Shown: in pieces, positions 24,276-32,105 of the stretch
How positions within the stretch are numbered: position 1 is the stretch's first letter
Layout: each line of letters starts with the position of its first letter
Origin: Lachnospiraceae bacterium
GTDB lineage: Bacteria; Bacillota; Clostridia; Lachnospirales; Lachnospiraceae
Direction of reading: 5' to 3'
DNA length: 42,773 nt
Assembly: GCA_022510585.1 (NCBI GenBank)
Contig: JAFLTF010000009.1
Coordinates: 1-42,773, forward strand
The notes under the pieces: generated by a model
Told to the model about the DNA's origin: nothing
Database searches by the model: none
The model's input: only the letters and a program-made list of their open reading frames with translations
Translations under genes and position numbers: made by a program

Positions 24276-24302
24276 AAAGCTGTCTTTTTTAGGCAGCTTT
24301 TT
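24276..24302 (+). terminator. Rho-independent terminator after zapA
   Basis: AAAGCTGTC (24276-24284) pairs with GGCAGCTTT (24292-24300), 9 bp including one G-U pair, around a T-rich loop, and the 3' arm runs into TTTTT. It is the clearest intrinsic terminator in the window and separates zapA from the U32 peptidase gene. Confidence 0.8.
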
Positions 24303-24322
24303 CCATAGCTATGTGAGAAAAT

Positions 24323-26506
24323 ATGAAAAAAGTTGAGTTATTGGCGCCTGCCGGAAACTATCAGGCATTTTTAGGTGCGCTTCATGCGGGAGCGGATGCC
24401 ATATATTTAGGCGGAAATCAATTTAGTGCAAGAGCATATGCGGATAATTTTACGAAAGAAGAAATCTGTAAGGCGATCCGTTATGCACATTTATATGGCA
24501 AAAAGATTTATCTTACGGTCAATACCCTGATAAAAGATAGAGAGTTTTCCTCTCTTTATGAGTTTATCAGTCCTTTTTACGAAGCCGGGCTGGATGGAGC
24601 CATCATTCAGGATATGGGAGTCTGGCAGTATTTAAAGGAACACTTTCCGGATATTTCGCTGCATGCCAGTACCCAGATGACGATCACGGGCACATTGGGC
24701 GCTTTATTTTTAAAAGAGCAGGGAGCTGCACGGATCGTGCCTGCCAGAGAATTGTCCTTAGCGGAAATCAAAGCATTAAAAGAAAATACAGATTTAGAAT
24801 TGGAATGTTTCATTCATGGCGCAATGTGTTACTGTTATTCCGGCATGTGTCTTTTTAGCAGTATTTTGGGCGGTAGAAGCGGAAACAGGGGCAGATGTGC
24901 GCAACCCTGCAGACTTCCTTACCGGATATTCGACGAGAACAAGAATACCGTATCCGCCGAATCCTTTCCTCTAAGTTTAAAAGATCTGTGTACCATAGAA
25001 TATCTTCCGAAACTGATTGAAGCGGGAATCGATTCTTTTAAAATAGAAGGCAGAATGAAAAGGCCGGAATATGCTGCGGGAGTTACGGCAATCTATCGTA
25101 AATATATTGATTTGTATTATGAGAATGGAAGCGGACAATACCATGTGGATGAGTCTGATATGGACAAGCTGCGCAGGCTTTATATCAGAAGTGAGATTCA
25201 GACCGGTTATTACGAGAGAACAAACGGCAGGGAAATGATCACCCTGCATAAACCGGGCTATCTGGGCAGCGATGAAACACTGATAAAGGATATTGCAAAG
25301 CGTTACTTACGCGAAGAAGAAAAGTATCCTGTCACTATGAAAGGAACTTTTCGCGTAAACGAACCGGCAGCGCTGCAAATAGAGGGATTTGGCATTACGC
25401 AGACGGTCTATGGGGAGATCGTACAGCCGGCGGTCAACCGTCCGATGAAAAAGGAAGATTTTTTAAAACAGCTGCGTAAGACCGGAAACTATGGAATTCA
25501 AATTGCCAAAGAGGAAATTGAGGTAGAAGAAGGGGCATTTATGCCGGTATCCCGGTTGAATGAGCTGCGCAGGAATGCGTTAGAAGTATTTGAAGACAAA
25601 ATGATCGAAGCGCGGGGATTGACAGTGCGCCGCAAACTGCCAGACAAAACGGCAGAAATGAATACACGAAAGATACGGGAAGAGTCCGATACGATACCAA
25701 AACTTCATGTTATGGTAAGGAATCATGAACAGTTACAAGCCGTATGCGACTATCCGTGTGACAGGATCTATATAGACAGCGATTTTTATATGAACGATAT
25801 TGACCAAATTAGTCAATATATTGAAAACTGCCCAAATGCCGAGATCTATCTCGCATTACCCTATGTTCTCCGGGAAAAAGACGCTTCTTATCTTCGCAGA
25901 TTATTTTCCGCACTGCATGAACGGATAAGAGGATTTCTTGTACGAAATCCGGAAGCATTTTCAGCTGTAATATCCTTAGCAAATGGATCTGCAGGATATG
26001 ATGTAGTGACAGATTATGGCCTGTATTGTTTTAATGAGGAGGCAGCAAAGTTCTGGGATGCTTACTGTAAGGAAAGCTATTTACCGATGGAATTGAACAA
26101 AAAAGAATGCCGATATATGATAGAAAACAGCAGTCATAAATTATCTATGGCCGTCTATGCAACGATCCCGATGATGATCAGTGCGAATTGTCTGAAGAAG
26201 ACCGGCGATATTTGCGACAGGAACGGTAATAACAACAGTCTTTATTTAATTGATAGATATAAAGCGAAATTTCCTGTATTATGCAATTGCGAACATTGCT
26301 ATAATGTTATTTATAATTCCGTACCGTATTCTCTGCATCAAAAGGCCGAAGAAATACAAAAACTTGGACTTTTTGCAATCAGGCTGGACTTTGTATGGGA
26401 AACGGAGCGTATCGTAAAAGAAATCCTGGACTACTACATGGGGAATAAAGATGTATTTCCGATTAATGACTATACCACAGGGCACTATAAAAGAGGGGTA
26501 GAATAG
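24323..26506 (+). CDS. U32 family peptidase, RlhA-like (probable 23S rRNA hydroxylation)
   Basis: A 727-residue protein. The N-terminal U32 domain (about 1-300) opens VELLAPAGNYQAFLGALHAG, followed by IYLGGNQFSARAYADNF. The conserved Cys set lies in HGAMCYCYSGMC and GRCAQPCRLPYR, and KIEGRMKRPEY follows. The middle fits DUF3656, and the C-terminal part ends with more Cys (CNCEHCYN). Despite the peptidase name, several U32 members are tRNA or rRNA hydroxylation factors; RlhA of E. coli, with U32 plus DUF3656, modifies 23S rRNA C2501. The same function is a reasonable inference here. It follows a terminator, so it must have its own promoter, which I could not identify. Confidence 0.9.
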   Translation: MKKVELLAPAGNYQAFLGALHAGADAIYLGGNQFSARAYADNFTKEEICKAIRYAHLYGKKIYLTVNTLIKDREFSSLYEFISPFYEAGLDGAIIQDMGVWQYLKEHFPDISLHASTQMTITGTLGALFLKEQGAARIVPARELSLAEIKALKENTDLELECFIHGAMCYCYSGMCLFSSILGGRSGNRGRCAQPCRLPYRIFDENKNTVSAESFPLSLKDLCTIEYLPKLIEAGIDSFKIEGRMKRPEYAAGVTAIYRKYIDLYYENGSGQYHVDESDMDKLRRLYIRSEIQTGYYERTNGREMITLHKPGYLGSDETLIKDIAKRYLREEEKYPVTMKGTFRVNEPAALQIEGFGITQTVYGEIVQPAVNRPMKKEDFLKQLRKTGNYGIQIAKEEIEVEEGAFMPVSRLNELRRNALEVFEDKMIEARGLTVRRKLPDKTAEMNTRKIREESDTIPKLHVMVRNHEQLQAVCDYPCDRIYIDSDFYMNDIDQISQYIENCPNAEIYLALPYVLREKDASYLRRLFSALHERIRGFLVRNPEAFSAVISLANGSAGYDVVTDYGLYCFNEEAAKFWDAYCKESYLPMELNKKECRYMIENSSHKLSMAVYATIPMMISANCLKKTGDICDRNGNNNSLYLIDRYKAKFPVLCNCEHCYNVIYNSVPYSLHQKAEEIQKLGLFAIRLDFVWETERIVKEILDYYMGNKDVFPINDYTTGHYKRGVE

Positions 26507-26538
26507 TTTTTTTCTGAAATCGAAAAGGGCATGATCAT

Positions 26539-27936
26539 ATGGAACTATATATTACAGAAATTTCCAAGTATTTAATTACATTACTGCTTGCATTTTATAC
26601 ATTGGAATGCTTTCTTTCCTTACGTTCCTCCCATGAAAACGGAACTGGTGGAATCTATATAAGACAGGTTTTGTTGATGTTTTTCGTACATTTTTCCTGT
26701 TTTATGGTAATCTGCTTTGAAACGGGAAAGATCGAATACCTCTTGTTTTATATTTTTCAACAGATTTTACTGTTTGCGACAGTAGTACTGTTCCATATGA
26801 TCTATCCGAAAGGGAACAGATTGATCATCAATAATATGTGCATGCTGCTTTGTGTAGGCTTTGTTATTTTGACCAGGCTTTCTTATGAAAAGGCAGTGAA
26901 ACAGTTTTTTATCGTGGCAGTATCCATTGCGGTGGGAATGATTATTCCGTTCTTTATTCATAAGCTGAAATTCTTAAAGAGTCTGACCTGGATTTATGCG
27001 CTGGTAGGTATCTGTGCTTTGGGCATTGTATTGATGTTGGGTTCCGTGACGCACGGTTCCAAGATTTCCTATTCCATCGGCGGCATTACTTTTCAGCCTT
27101 CTGAGTTTGTAAAGATTATATTTGTCTTTTTTTTGGCAAGTGCATTGTATGAATCCAATGATTTACTGCGTATCATGACAACGGCCATCGTCGCGGGTAT
27201 TCATGTGTTGATCTTGGTTGCCTCTAAGGACTTGGGAAGTGCATTGATCTTTTTTATCGTATATGTTTTTATGGTATATATTGCTACCAGAAAATGGATA
27301 TATCTGCTGCTTGGCTGTGTGGGCGGCAGTGGCGCTGCTGTTTTGGCATTTCGTTTCTTTTCTCATGTACAGGTGCGGGTTCAGGCCTGGAGAGACCCAT
27401 GGAGTTGTATCGATGATGCCGGTTATCAGATTACACAGTCCTTATTTGCAATAAGCAGCGGCGGTTGGTTCGGGCTTGGCCTTTTTGAGGGAAATCCAAC
27501 GGCAATTCCTTTTGTGGAGGCTGATTTTGTTTTTTCCGCCGTGGCGGAGGAACTGGGGATCCTTTTTGCAATGAGTGTGATATTGATCAGTATCAGTTGT
27601 TTTATTATGTTTATGAATATCTCCATGAAATTGCAGGACCGGTTTTATCAACTGCTTGCATTCGGATTGGGTGTTACTTATATATTTCAGGTATTCCTAA
27701 CCATTGGCGGAGGAACAAAATTTATTCCAATGACAGGCATTACACTGCCGTTTATCAGTTATGGAGGAAGTTCCGTCCTCACTACACTGATCATGTTTTT
27801 TATCATAGAAGGATTGGATATGATCAGACTGGATGAAGGAGTCAGACGTGTCAGAAAGAAAAAAGAGAAAGCAAGAAAACGAAGAAGCGATTCAAAAGAA
27901 AAAACAGAAACAGAATATGAGGAAGAAAACGAATAA
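26539..27936 (+). CDS. SEDS peptidoglycan polymerase (FtsW/RodA/SpoVE family)
   Basis: A 465-residue membrane protein with about ten or more helices that polymerises lipid II into glycan strands. Family marks are GGITFQPSEFVKI, ASKDLGSALIFF, FVEADFVFSAVAEELG and FISYGGSSVLTTL. The N-terminus is longer than in RodA. The C-terminal tail is extremely basic then acidic (RRVRKKKEKARKRRSD to EEENE). The next gene, a class B PBP, starts inside that tail, giving an 89-nt overlap. The SEDS/PBP pairing implies a working glycosyltransferase-transpeptidase complex, similar to the RodA-PbpA pair of Actinobacteria. Whether it serves division, elongation or sporulation cannot be decided. Confidence 0.9.
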   Translation: MELYITEISKYLITLLLAFYTLECFLSLRSSHENGTGGIYIRQVLLMFFVHFSCFMVICFETGKIEYLLFYIFQQILLFATVVLFHMIYPKGNRLIINNMCMLLCVGFVILTRLSYEKAVKQFFIVAVSIAVGMIIPFFIHKLKFLKSLTWIYALVGICALGIVLMLGSVTHGSKISYSIGGITFQPSEFVKIIFVFFLASALYESNDLLRIMTTAIVAGIHVLILVASKDLGSALIFFIVYVFMVYIATRKWIYLLLGCVGGSGAAVLAFRFFSHVQVRVQAWRDPWSCIDDAGYQITQSLFAISSGGWFGLGLFEGNPTAIPFVEADFVFSAVAEELGILFAMSVILISISCFIMFMNISMKLQDRFYQLLAFGLGVTYIFQVFLTIGGGTKFIPMTGITLPFISYGGSSVLTTLIMFFIIEGLDMIRLDEGVRRVRKKKEKARKRRSDSKEKTETEYEEENE

Positions 27937-29335
27937 CCAGATTCATTTTGTGATCGATGTTTTCGTCCTCTTGTTCCTCGCTATGATGGGATACACCTGC
28001 TATTATGCGATGACAAACAGACAGGCTATGATCAATAACAGCTATAACAGCAGGCAGGAACTTTTTATTTCCCAGAACACAAGGGGGACAATTTACGCAA
28101 ATGACAGACAGATATTGGCGCATACTATAACCGACGAACAAAATAATGAAAAAAGGGAATATCCCTTTGCCAATATGTTTGCTCATGTAGTCGGTTATGC
28201 ATCCAATGGCAGATTCGGTATAGAAGCGCAGAGCAATTATTACCTGATACAGTCCAATGCAAAATTATCCGATAAGGTAGCAAGCGAAGTGTCCGGTGAA
28301 AAATATCCGGGTGACAATGTTGTGACTACCCTGGATGTGGATCTGCAGGAAATTGCATATCAGTCATTGGGCGTTTATAAGGGTGCAATCATCGTCACGG
28401 AACCGTCTACAGGAAAGATTCTGGCCATGGTCTCCAAACCGGATTTTGACCCAAATCAGATCGAAGACATCTGGGATGAATTGTTGGAAGAGAATGAGAG
28501 TGGTGTATTGTTGAACCGGGCGACACAGGGATTATATCCTCCCGGTTCCACTTTCAAGATCGTTACCGCCCTGGAATATATCAGGGAAAACCCTGACAGC
28601 TATCATAATTATTCCTATCAGTGCAGCGGGAAGTTTTCTTTGGGTACGGATGTGATCAACTGTTATCACGGTTCGGCCCATGGCAGCGAAGATTTTACGA
28701 AATCTTTTGCAAAATCCTGCAATGCCTCTTTTGCCAATATCAGTGTCTCTTTAGATAGGAAACATTATGAAAAAACCTTGTCCGATCTGCTGTTTAATAA
28801 GCCGCTTCCTGTAACCTTTGCTTACAATCAGAGTCGTGTTACCGTAAACGAAGATACCTCGGATTCCGAAGTGATGCAGGCATCCATTGGACAGGGAACA
28901 GACCAGATCACCCCGCTTCATATGAACATGATCACTGCAGCGATTGCAAACAAAGGTGTTTTGATGAAACCATATTTGATCGATCATGTGGAAAATTATA
29001 ACAAAAATATTATCAAACAGTTTTCTCCCGGTTCCTATGGAAGTCTGCTGTCCGAGACTGAGGCGGAAGCTTTGACCAAACTCATGACGCAGGTAGTGGA
29101 AAGCGGTACCGCAACCAGACTAAAAGGCGGCAGTTATACTGCAGCAGGAAAAACCGGGTCGGCAGAATACAACCAGGTGAAAACGGATTCTCATGCCTGG
29201 TTTACAGGTTTTGCCCCGGTAGAGGATCCACAGATCTGTGTGACCATTATCATAGAAGGGGCAGGTTCCGGCGGCGACTATGCGGTTCCGATTGCAAAAC
29301 GAATTTTTAATGCGTATTTTGAACAGGAAGGGTAA
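27848..29335 (+). CDS. Class B penicillin-binding protein (transpeptidase)
   Basis: The best start is GTG 27848, giving 495 residues, because AAGGAG at 27836-27841 sits 6 nt upstream; ATG 27833 overlaps that site. A basic cytoplasmic stretch of about 35 residues precedes one transmembrane helix (FVIDVFVLLFLAMMGYTCYY). The extracytoplasmic part has TRGTIYANDRQILAHT, a linker domain, and the transpeptidase with all three motifs: STFK (about 234), SCN (about 290) and KTGS (about 435). It lacks the large N-terminal domain of PBP2a proteins and matches the compact PbpA-like class. It crosslinks strands made by the SEDS protein upstream, with which it shares 89 nt. Confidence 0.92.
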   Translation: MSERKKRKQENEEAIQKKKQKQNMRKKTNNQIHFVIDVFVLLFLAMMGYTCYYAMTNRQAMINNSYNSRQELFISQNTRGTIYANDRQILAHTITDEQNNEKREYPFANMFAHVVGYASNGRFGIEAQSNYYLIQSNAKLSDKVASEVSGEKYPGDNVVTTLDVDLQEIAYQSLGVYKGAIIVTEPSTGKILAMVSKPDFDPNQIEDIWDELLEENESGVLLNRATQGLYPPGSTFKIVTALEYIRENPDSYHNYSYQCSGKFSLGTDVINCYHGSAHGSEDFTKSFAKSCNASFANISVSLDRKHYEKTLSDLLFNKPLPVTFAYNQSRVTVNEDTSDSEVMQASIGQGTDQITPLHMNMITAAIANKGVLMKPYLIDHVENYNKNIIKQFSPGSYGSLLSETEAEALTKLMTQVVESGTATRLKGGSYTAAGKTGSAEYNQVKTDSHAWFTGFAPVEDPQICVTIIIEGAGSGGDYAVPIAKRIFNAYFEQEG

Positions 29336-29346
29336 GGAATATCATT

Positions 29347-29796
29347 ATGATTGAAGCGACAAGCTGCGGCGGTGTTGTTATCTTTCGCGGGAAGATACTT
29401 CTTTTGTACAAAAATTTTCATAATAAATATGAGGGATGGGTTTTGCCAAAAGGAACTGTCGAGTCCGGGGAAGACCATAAAGACACGGCTATCAGAGAAG
29501 TCCTGGAGGAATCCGGTGCCAGAGCAAGTATAATCAAGTATATCGGTACAAGCGAATATACTTTTACCGTCCCTGAAGATACCGTAGAAAAAGAAGTTCA
29601 TTGGTATCTTATGATGGCTGACAGTTATTACAGCAAGCCACAGAGGGAAGAGTATTTTATGGATTCCGGATATTATAAATACCACGAAGCCTTCCACCTG
29701 CTAAAATTTGCGAATGAACGACAGATTTTGGAAAAGGCGTACAGTGAATATGTGGACTTGAAAAAAAATAATCTTTGGGGTAACAGGAAATACTAA
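29347..29796 (+). CDS. NUDIX hydrolase
   Basis: A 149-residue protein with a full NUDIX box, GTVESGEDHKDTAIREVLEESG, matching GX5EX7REUXEEXGU and so holding the metal-binding glutamates. WVLPKG precedes it, typical of diadenosine-polyphosphate and related NUDIX enzymes. It hydrolyses a nucleoside diphosphate linked to some other moiety; the substrate is not clear. The C-terminal half (YKYHEAFHLLKFANERQILEKAY) is helical. It follows the PBP gene by 11 nt and ends just before a possible terminator. Confidence 0.9.
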   Translation: MIEATSCGGVVIFRGKILLLYKNFHNKYEGWVLPKGTVESGEDHKDTAIREVLEESGARASIIKYIGTSEYTFTVPEDTVEKEVHWYLMMADSYYSKPQREEYFMDSGYYKYHEAFHLLKFANERQILEKAYSEYVDLKKNNLWGNRKY

Positions 29797-29804
29797 AGTT
29801 TTTT
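29773..29804 (+). terminator. Possible terminator after the NUDIX gene
   Basis: CTTTGG (29773-29778) can pair with CTAAAG (29793-29798), 6 bp with one G-U pair, followed by six T residues (29799-29804). The loop is long and the stem weak, and the structure overlaps the stop codon. Confidence 0.35.
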
Positions 29805-29828
29805 GTTTCATTTTTTTCCATATCGGGT

Positions 29829-29834
29829 TATAAT
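29829..29834 (+). promoter_or_regulatory. Likely -10 box of the asp23-fakA promoter
   Basis: A perfect TATAAT lies about 72 nt before the asp23 ATG. The best -35 candidates (TTTCAT at spacing 17, TTGTTT at spacing 20) are poor, so recognition would depend mainly on the -10 or on an activator. Confidence 0.35.
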
Positions 29835-29855
29835 ACGGATATGGTGTTAAAATAC

Positions 29856-29880
29856 AGATGTTTTGTTTTACAAAATATCT
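29856..29880 (+). promoter_or_regulatory. Hairpin in the asp23 leader
   Basis: AGATGTTTTGT (29856-29866) pairs with ACAAAATATCT (29870-29880), 11 bp with one G-U pair and a TTT loop. It lies between the likely -10 box and the AAGGAGG ribosome binding site. No long T-run follows. It could stabilise the leader or act as a weak attenuator. Confidence 0.45.
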
Positions 29881-29906
29881 TTCTGTCAATAATAAGGAGG
29901 TAGTAT

Positions 29907-30266
29907 ATGAAAGCTTCTTCAATGGATACGCACATGGGGAACATATCGATTGCGCATGAAGTTATCGCGCAATATGCAGGTACTGTTGCTATGGAATGTT
30001 TCGGGATAGTAGGAATGGCCGGAATGAATGTCAGAGACGGTCTTGTTAAACTTTTGAAAAAAGAGAGTATGACCCGCGGGATTCAGGTATATCTTAAAAA
30101 TAATAAATTAACGTTGGATTTTCATGTCATTGTCTCGTATGGTGTCAGTATTCTTGCGGTAGCGGATAATCTGATCGACAGTGTAAAATATAAAGTAGAA
30201 GAATTTGCCGGAGTAGAGGTTGAAAAGATTAATATCTATGTCGAAGGTGTTAAAGTAATTGACTAA
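29907..30266 (+). CDS. Asp23/Gls24 family protein
   Basis: A 119-residue protein of the Asp23/Gls24 (DUF322) family. Recognisable elements are GNISIAHEVIAQYAGTVAME, CFGIVGMAG and the alternating VIVSYGVSILAVADNLIDSVKYKV, with VEKINIYVEGVKV near the end. Members are envelope-stress or membrane-associated proteins; the YloU-type member is commonly encoded right before a FakA/DAK2 gene in Firmicutes, as here. GGAGG lies upstream. The fakA ribosome binding site overlaps its end, so the two are coupled. Confidence 0.92.
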   Translation: MKASSMDTHMGNISIAHEVIAQYAGTVAMECFGIVGMAGMNVRDGLVKLLKKESMTRGIQVYLKNNKLTLDFHVIVSYGVSILAVADNLIDSVKYKVEEFAGVEVEKINIYVEGVKVID

Positions 30267-30279
30267 GGGAGGATTTGAG

Positions 30280-31986
30280 GTGGCTTCAAATAAAATAGAT
30301 GCTCCAATGATGGCTAAAATGTTTTTGGCAGGAGCAAAGAATCTTGAAAGTAAAAAAGAATGGATCAATGAATTAAATGTATTTCCTGTACCGGATGGAG
30401 ATACGGGAACAAATATGACTTTAACGATCATGTCTGCCGCAAAAGAAGTGGCAGAGCTGCATGAAGCAGGCAGCATAGATATGCCTTCCCTATGCAAAGC
30501 AGTATCCTCAGGTTCTCTGCGTGGTGCAAGAGGGAACTCGGGCGTCATATTATCTCAGCTTTTCCGCGGCTTTACGAAAGGGGTTAAAACCTGCCAGGAT
30601 ATTACGATCCCGATTTTGGCAGATGCGTTTGAAAAAGCCGTAGAAACCGCATATAAAGCTGTTATGAAACCGAAAGAAGGCACCATATTGACGGTAGCCA
30701 AGGGCGGTGCACAGAAGGCCAGAGAATTGGCAAATGCCGGTATGGAGGATATGTCTGAATTCTTGGACCAGGTTATCCAGCATATGGATGAAGTATTGAG
30801 TAAAACGCCGGAACTGCTTCCTGTTTTAAAGCAGGCAGGCGTTGTTGACTCGGGTGGTCAAGGGTTGCTTCAGGTATTAAAAGGAGCATATGACGCATAC
30901 CTTGGCAAAGATATCGATCTTACTATTTCCGCTGATGCAGCGGCTCATGTGAAAAAATCCTCTTACGGTAATCTTGATGCACAGGCAAATGCGGAGATTA
31001 CTTTTGGTTATTGTACGGAATTTATCATTATGTTAAATAAAGTCTTCAATATCAAAATGGAAATGGATTTCAAAGAATATCTGGAATCTATAGGCGATTC
31101 CATTGTGGTAGTGGCTGATGATGATTTGGTAAAGGTACATGTACATACCAATGATCCCGGGCTCGCTATCCAGAAGGCGTTAAAATACGGTGCACTTTCT
31201 AATATGAAGATAGATAATATGAGACTGGAGCACCAGGAGAAACTTTTTAAGATGTCAAAGGAACAGGACTCTGAAAGTAAGGATGTGGATCAAGCGAAGA
31301 ATACAGATGATACCAATGAACCTAAAAAGACAGCCGGTTTTATTGCTGTATCTGTAGGTAACGGCATTGATGAGATTTTTAAAACTCTCGGTGTGGACTA
31401 TTTGATTGAGGGCGGGCAAACGATGAATCCGAGTACGGAGGATATGCTCAGTGCGATTGAAAAGGTCAATGCAGATCATATTTTTATTCTGCCAAACAAC
31501 AAAAACATCATTCTTGCCGCAAATCAGGCACAGGCAATGACAAATGATAAAGATATCGTTGTAATTCCCACAAAGACCGTGCCACAGGGGATTACTGCAG
31601 TGATCAATTATGTTCCGGATATGTCTGTTGAGGAAAACACCAAAGCAATGATGGAAGAGATTGAGCATGTGCATACCGGCCAGGTCACTTATGCCGTAAG
31701 AGATACGACCATAGATGATAAAGAGATCAAACAGGGCGATTTCATGGGAATCGGTGATAAGGGCATCCTTTCCGTAGGAACCGATATGAAAGATGTCGCA
31801 TTAAAAATGGTTGATGAAATGATGTCGGAAGAAATTGAACTGATCAGTATCTATTACGGTGCAGATGTGAAAGAAGAGGATGCAGAGATACTTCGCAGTG
31901 AGATAGAAAAGAAATACGGCAGCTGTGATATTGAACTGCAATTTGGCGGCCAGCCTATTTATTATTATATAATTTCAGTTGAATAG
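30280..31986 (+). CDS. fakA: DAK2-domain fatty acid kinase, FakA-like
   Basis: A 568-residue protein from GTG 30280, chosen because GGGAGG lies 7 nt upstream; the TTG at 30259 precedes that site. The N-terminal DAK2/DhaL kinase domain (about 1-210) has NVFPVPDGDTGTNM, whose Asp residues bind Mg-ATP, then GSLRGARGNSGVILSQ and VVDSGGQGLLQV. A middle domain (EITFGYCTEFII, VHVHTNDPGLAI) and a C-terminal DegV-like domain (TAGFIAVSVGNGIDEIF) follow. In Staphylococcus, FakA phosphorylates fatty acids held by FakB, a DegV protein. A DegV-family gene lies 2.2 kb downstream. Linker residues DSESKDVDQAKNTDD are unusually polar. Confidence 0.9.
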   Translation: MASNKIDAPMMAKMFLAGAKNLESKKEWINELNVFPVPDGDTGTNMTLTIMSAAKEVAELHEAGSIDMPSLCKAVSSGSLRGARGNSGVILSQLFRGFTKGVKTCQDITIPILADAFEKAVETAYKAVMKPKEGTILTVAKGGAQKARELANAGMEDMSEFLDQVIQHMDEVLSKTPELLPVLKQAGVVDSGGQGLLQVLKGAYDAYLGKDIDLTISADAAAHVKKSSYGNLDAQANAEITFGYCTEFIIMLNKVFNIKMEMDFKEYLESIGDSIVVVADDDLVKVHVHTNDPGLAIQKALKYGALSNMKIDNMRLEHQEKLFKMSKEQDSESKDVDQAKNTDDTNEPKKTAGFIAVSVGNGIDEIFKTLGVDYLIEGGQTMNPSTEDMLSAIEKVNADHIFILPNNKNIILAANQAQAMTNDKDIVVIPTKTVPQGITAVINYVPDMSVEENTKAMMEEIEHVHTGQVTYAVRDTTIDDKEIKQGDFMGIGDKGILSVGTDMKDVALKMVDEMMSEEIELISIYYGADVKEEDAEILRSEIEKKYGSCDIELQFGGQPIYYYIISVE

Positions 31987-32012
31987 GCTGAAAAATCACA
32001 GATTTTTCAGCC
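31986..32012 (+). repeat. Perfect 12-bp hairpin after fakA
   Basis: GGCTGAAAAATC (31986-31997) pairs perfectly with GATTTTTCAGCC (32001-32012) around a 3-nt ACA loop. It starts at the last base of the fakA stop. No T-run follows on either strand, so it is not a canonical terminator. It forms the first of three hairpins in this spacer. Confidence 0.7.
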
Positions 32013-32044
32013 GCAAGAATTGTGCTTTGCGCAATTCCCGCAAG
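32011..32044 (+). repeat. Hairpin flanked by CCGCAAG direct repeats
   Basis: GAATTGTGC (32017-32025) and GCGCAATTC (32029-32037) form a 9-bp stem with one G-U pair. CCGCAAG occurs on both sides (32011-32017 and 32038-32044). The modular pattern looks like an interspersed repeat, and I recall similar CCGCAAG-hairpin elements in Lachnospiraceae intergenic DNA, without verification. Confidence 0.5.
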
Positions 32045-32068
32045 TTGTGAAATGGTATGATTATATAT

Positions 32069-32094
32069 TCCCCCGTATGGGGGATTTTGGATTT
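32069..32094 (+). terminator. Possible terminator upstream of recG
   Basis: TCCCCC (32069-32074) pairs with GGGGGA (32079-32084) around GTAT, followed by the T-rich TTTTGGATTTT. The short, very GC-rich stem and interrupted T-run fit a moderate terminator of the asp23-fakA unit. Confidence 0.45.
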
Positions 32095-32105
32095 TGAGGA
32101 ATTCT

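Noticed and set aside
31986-32012. Standard Rho-independent terminator after fakA
   Set aside because: The stem is perfect but no T-run follows on either strand, so it is listed as a repeat.
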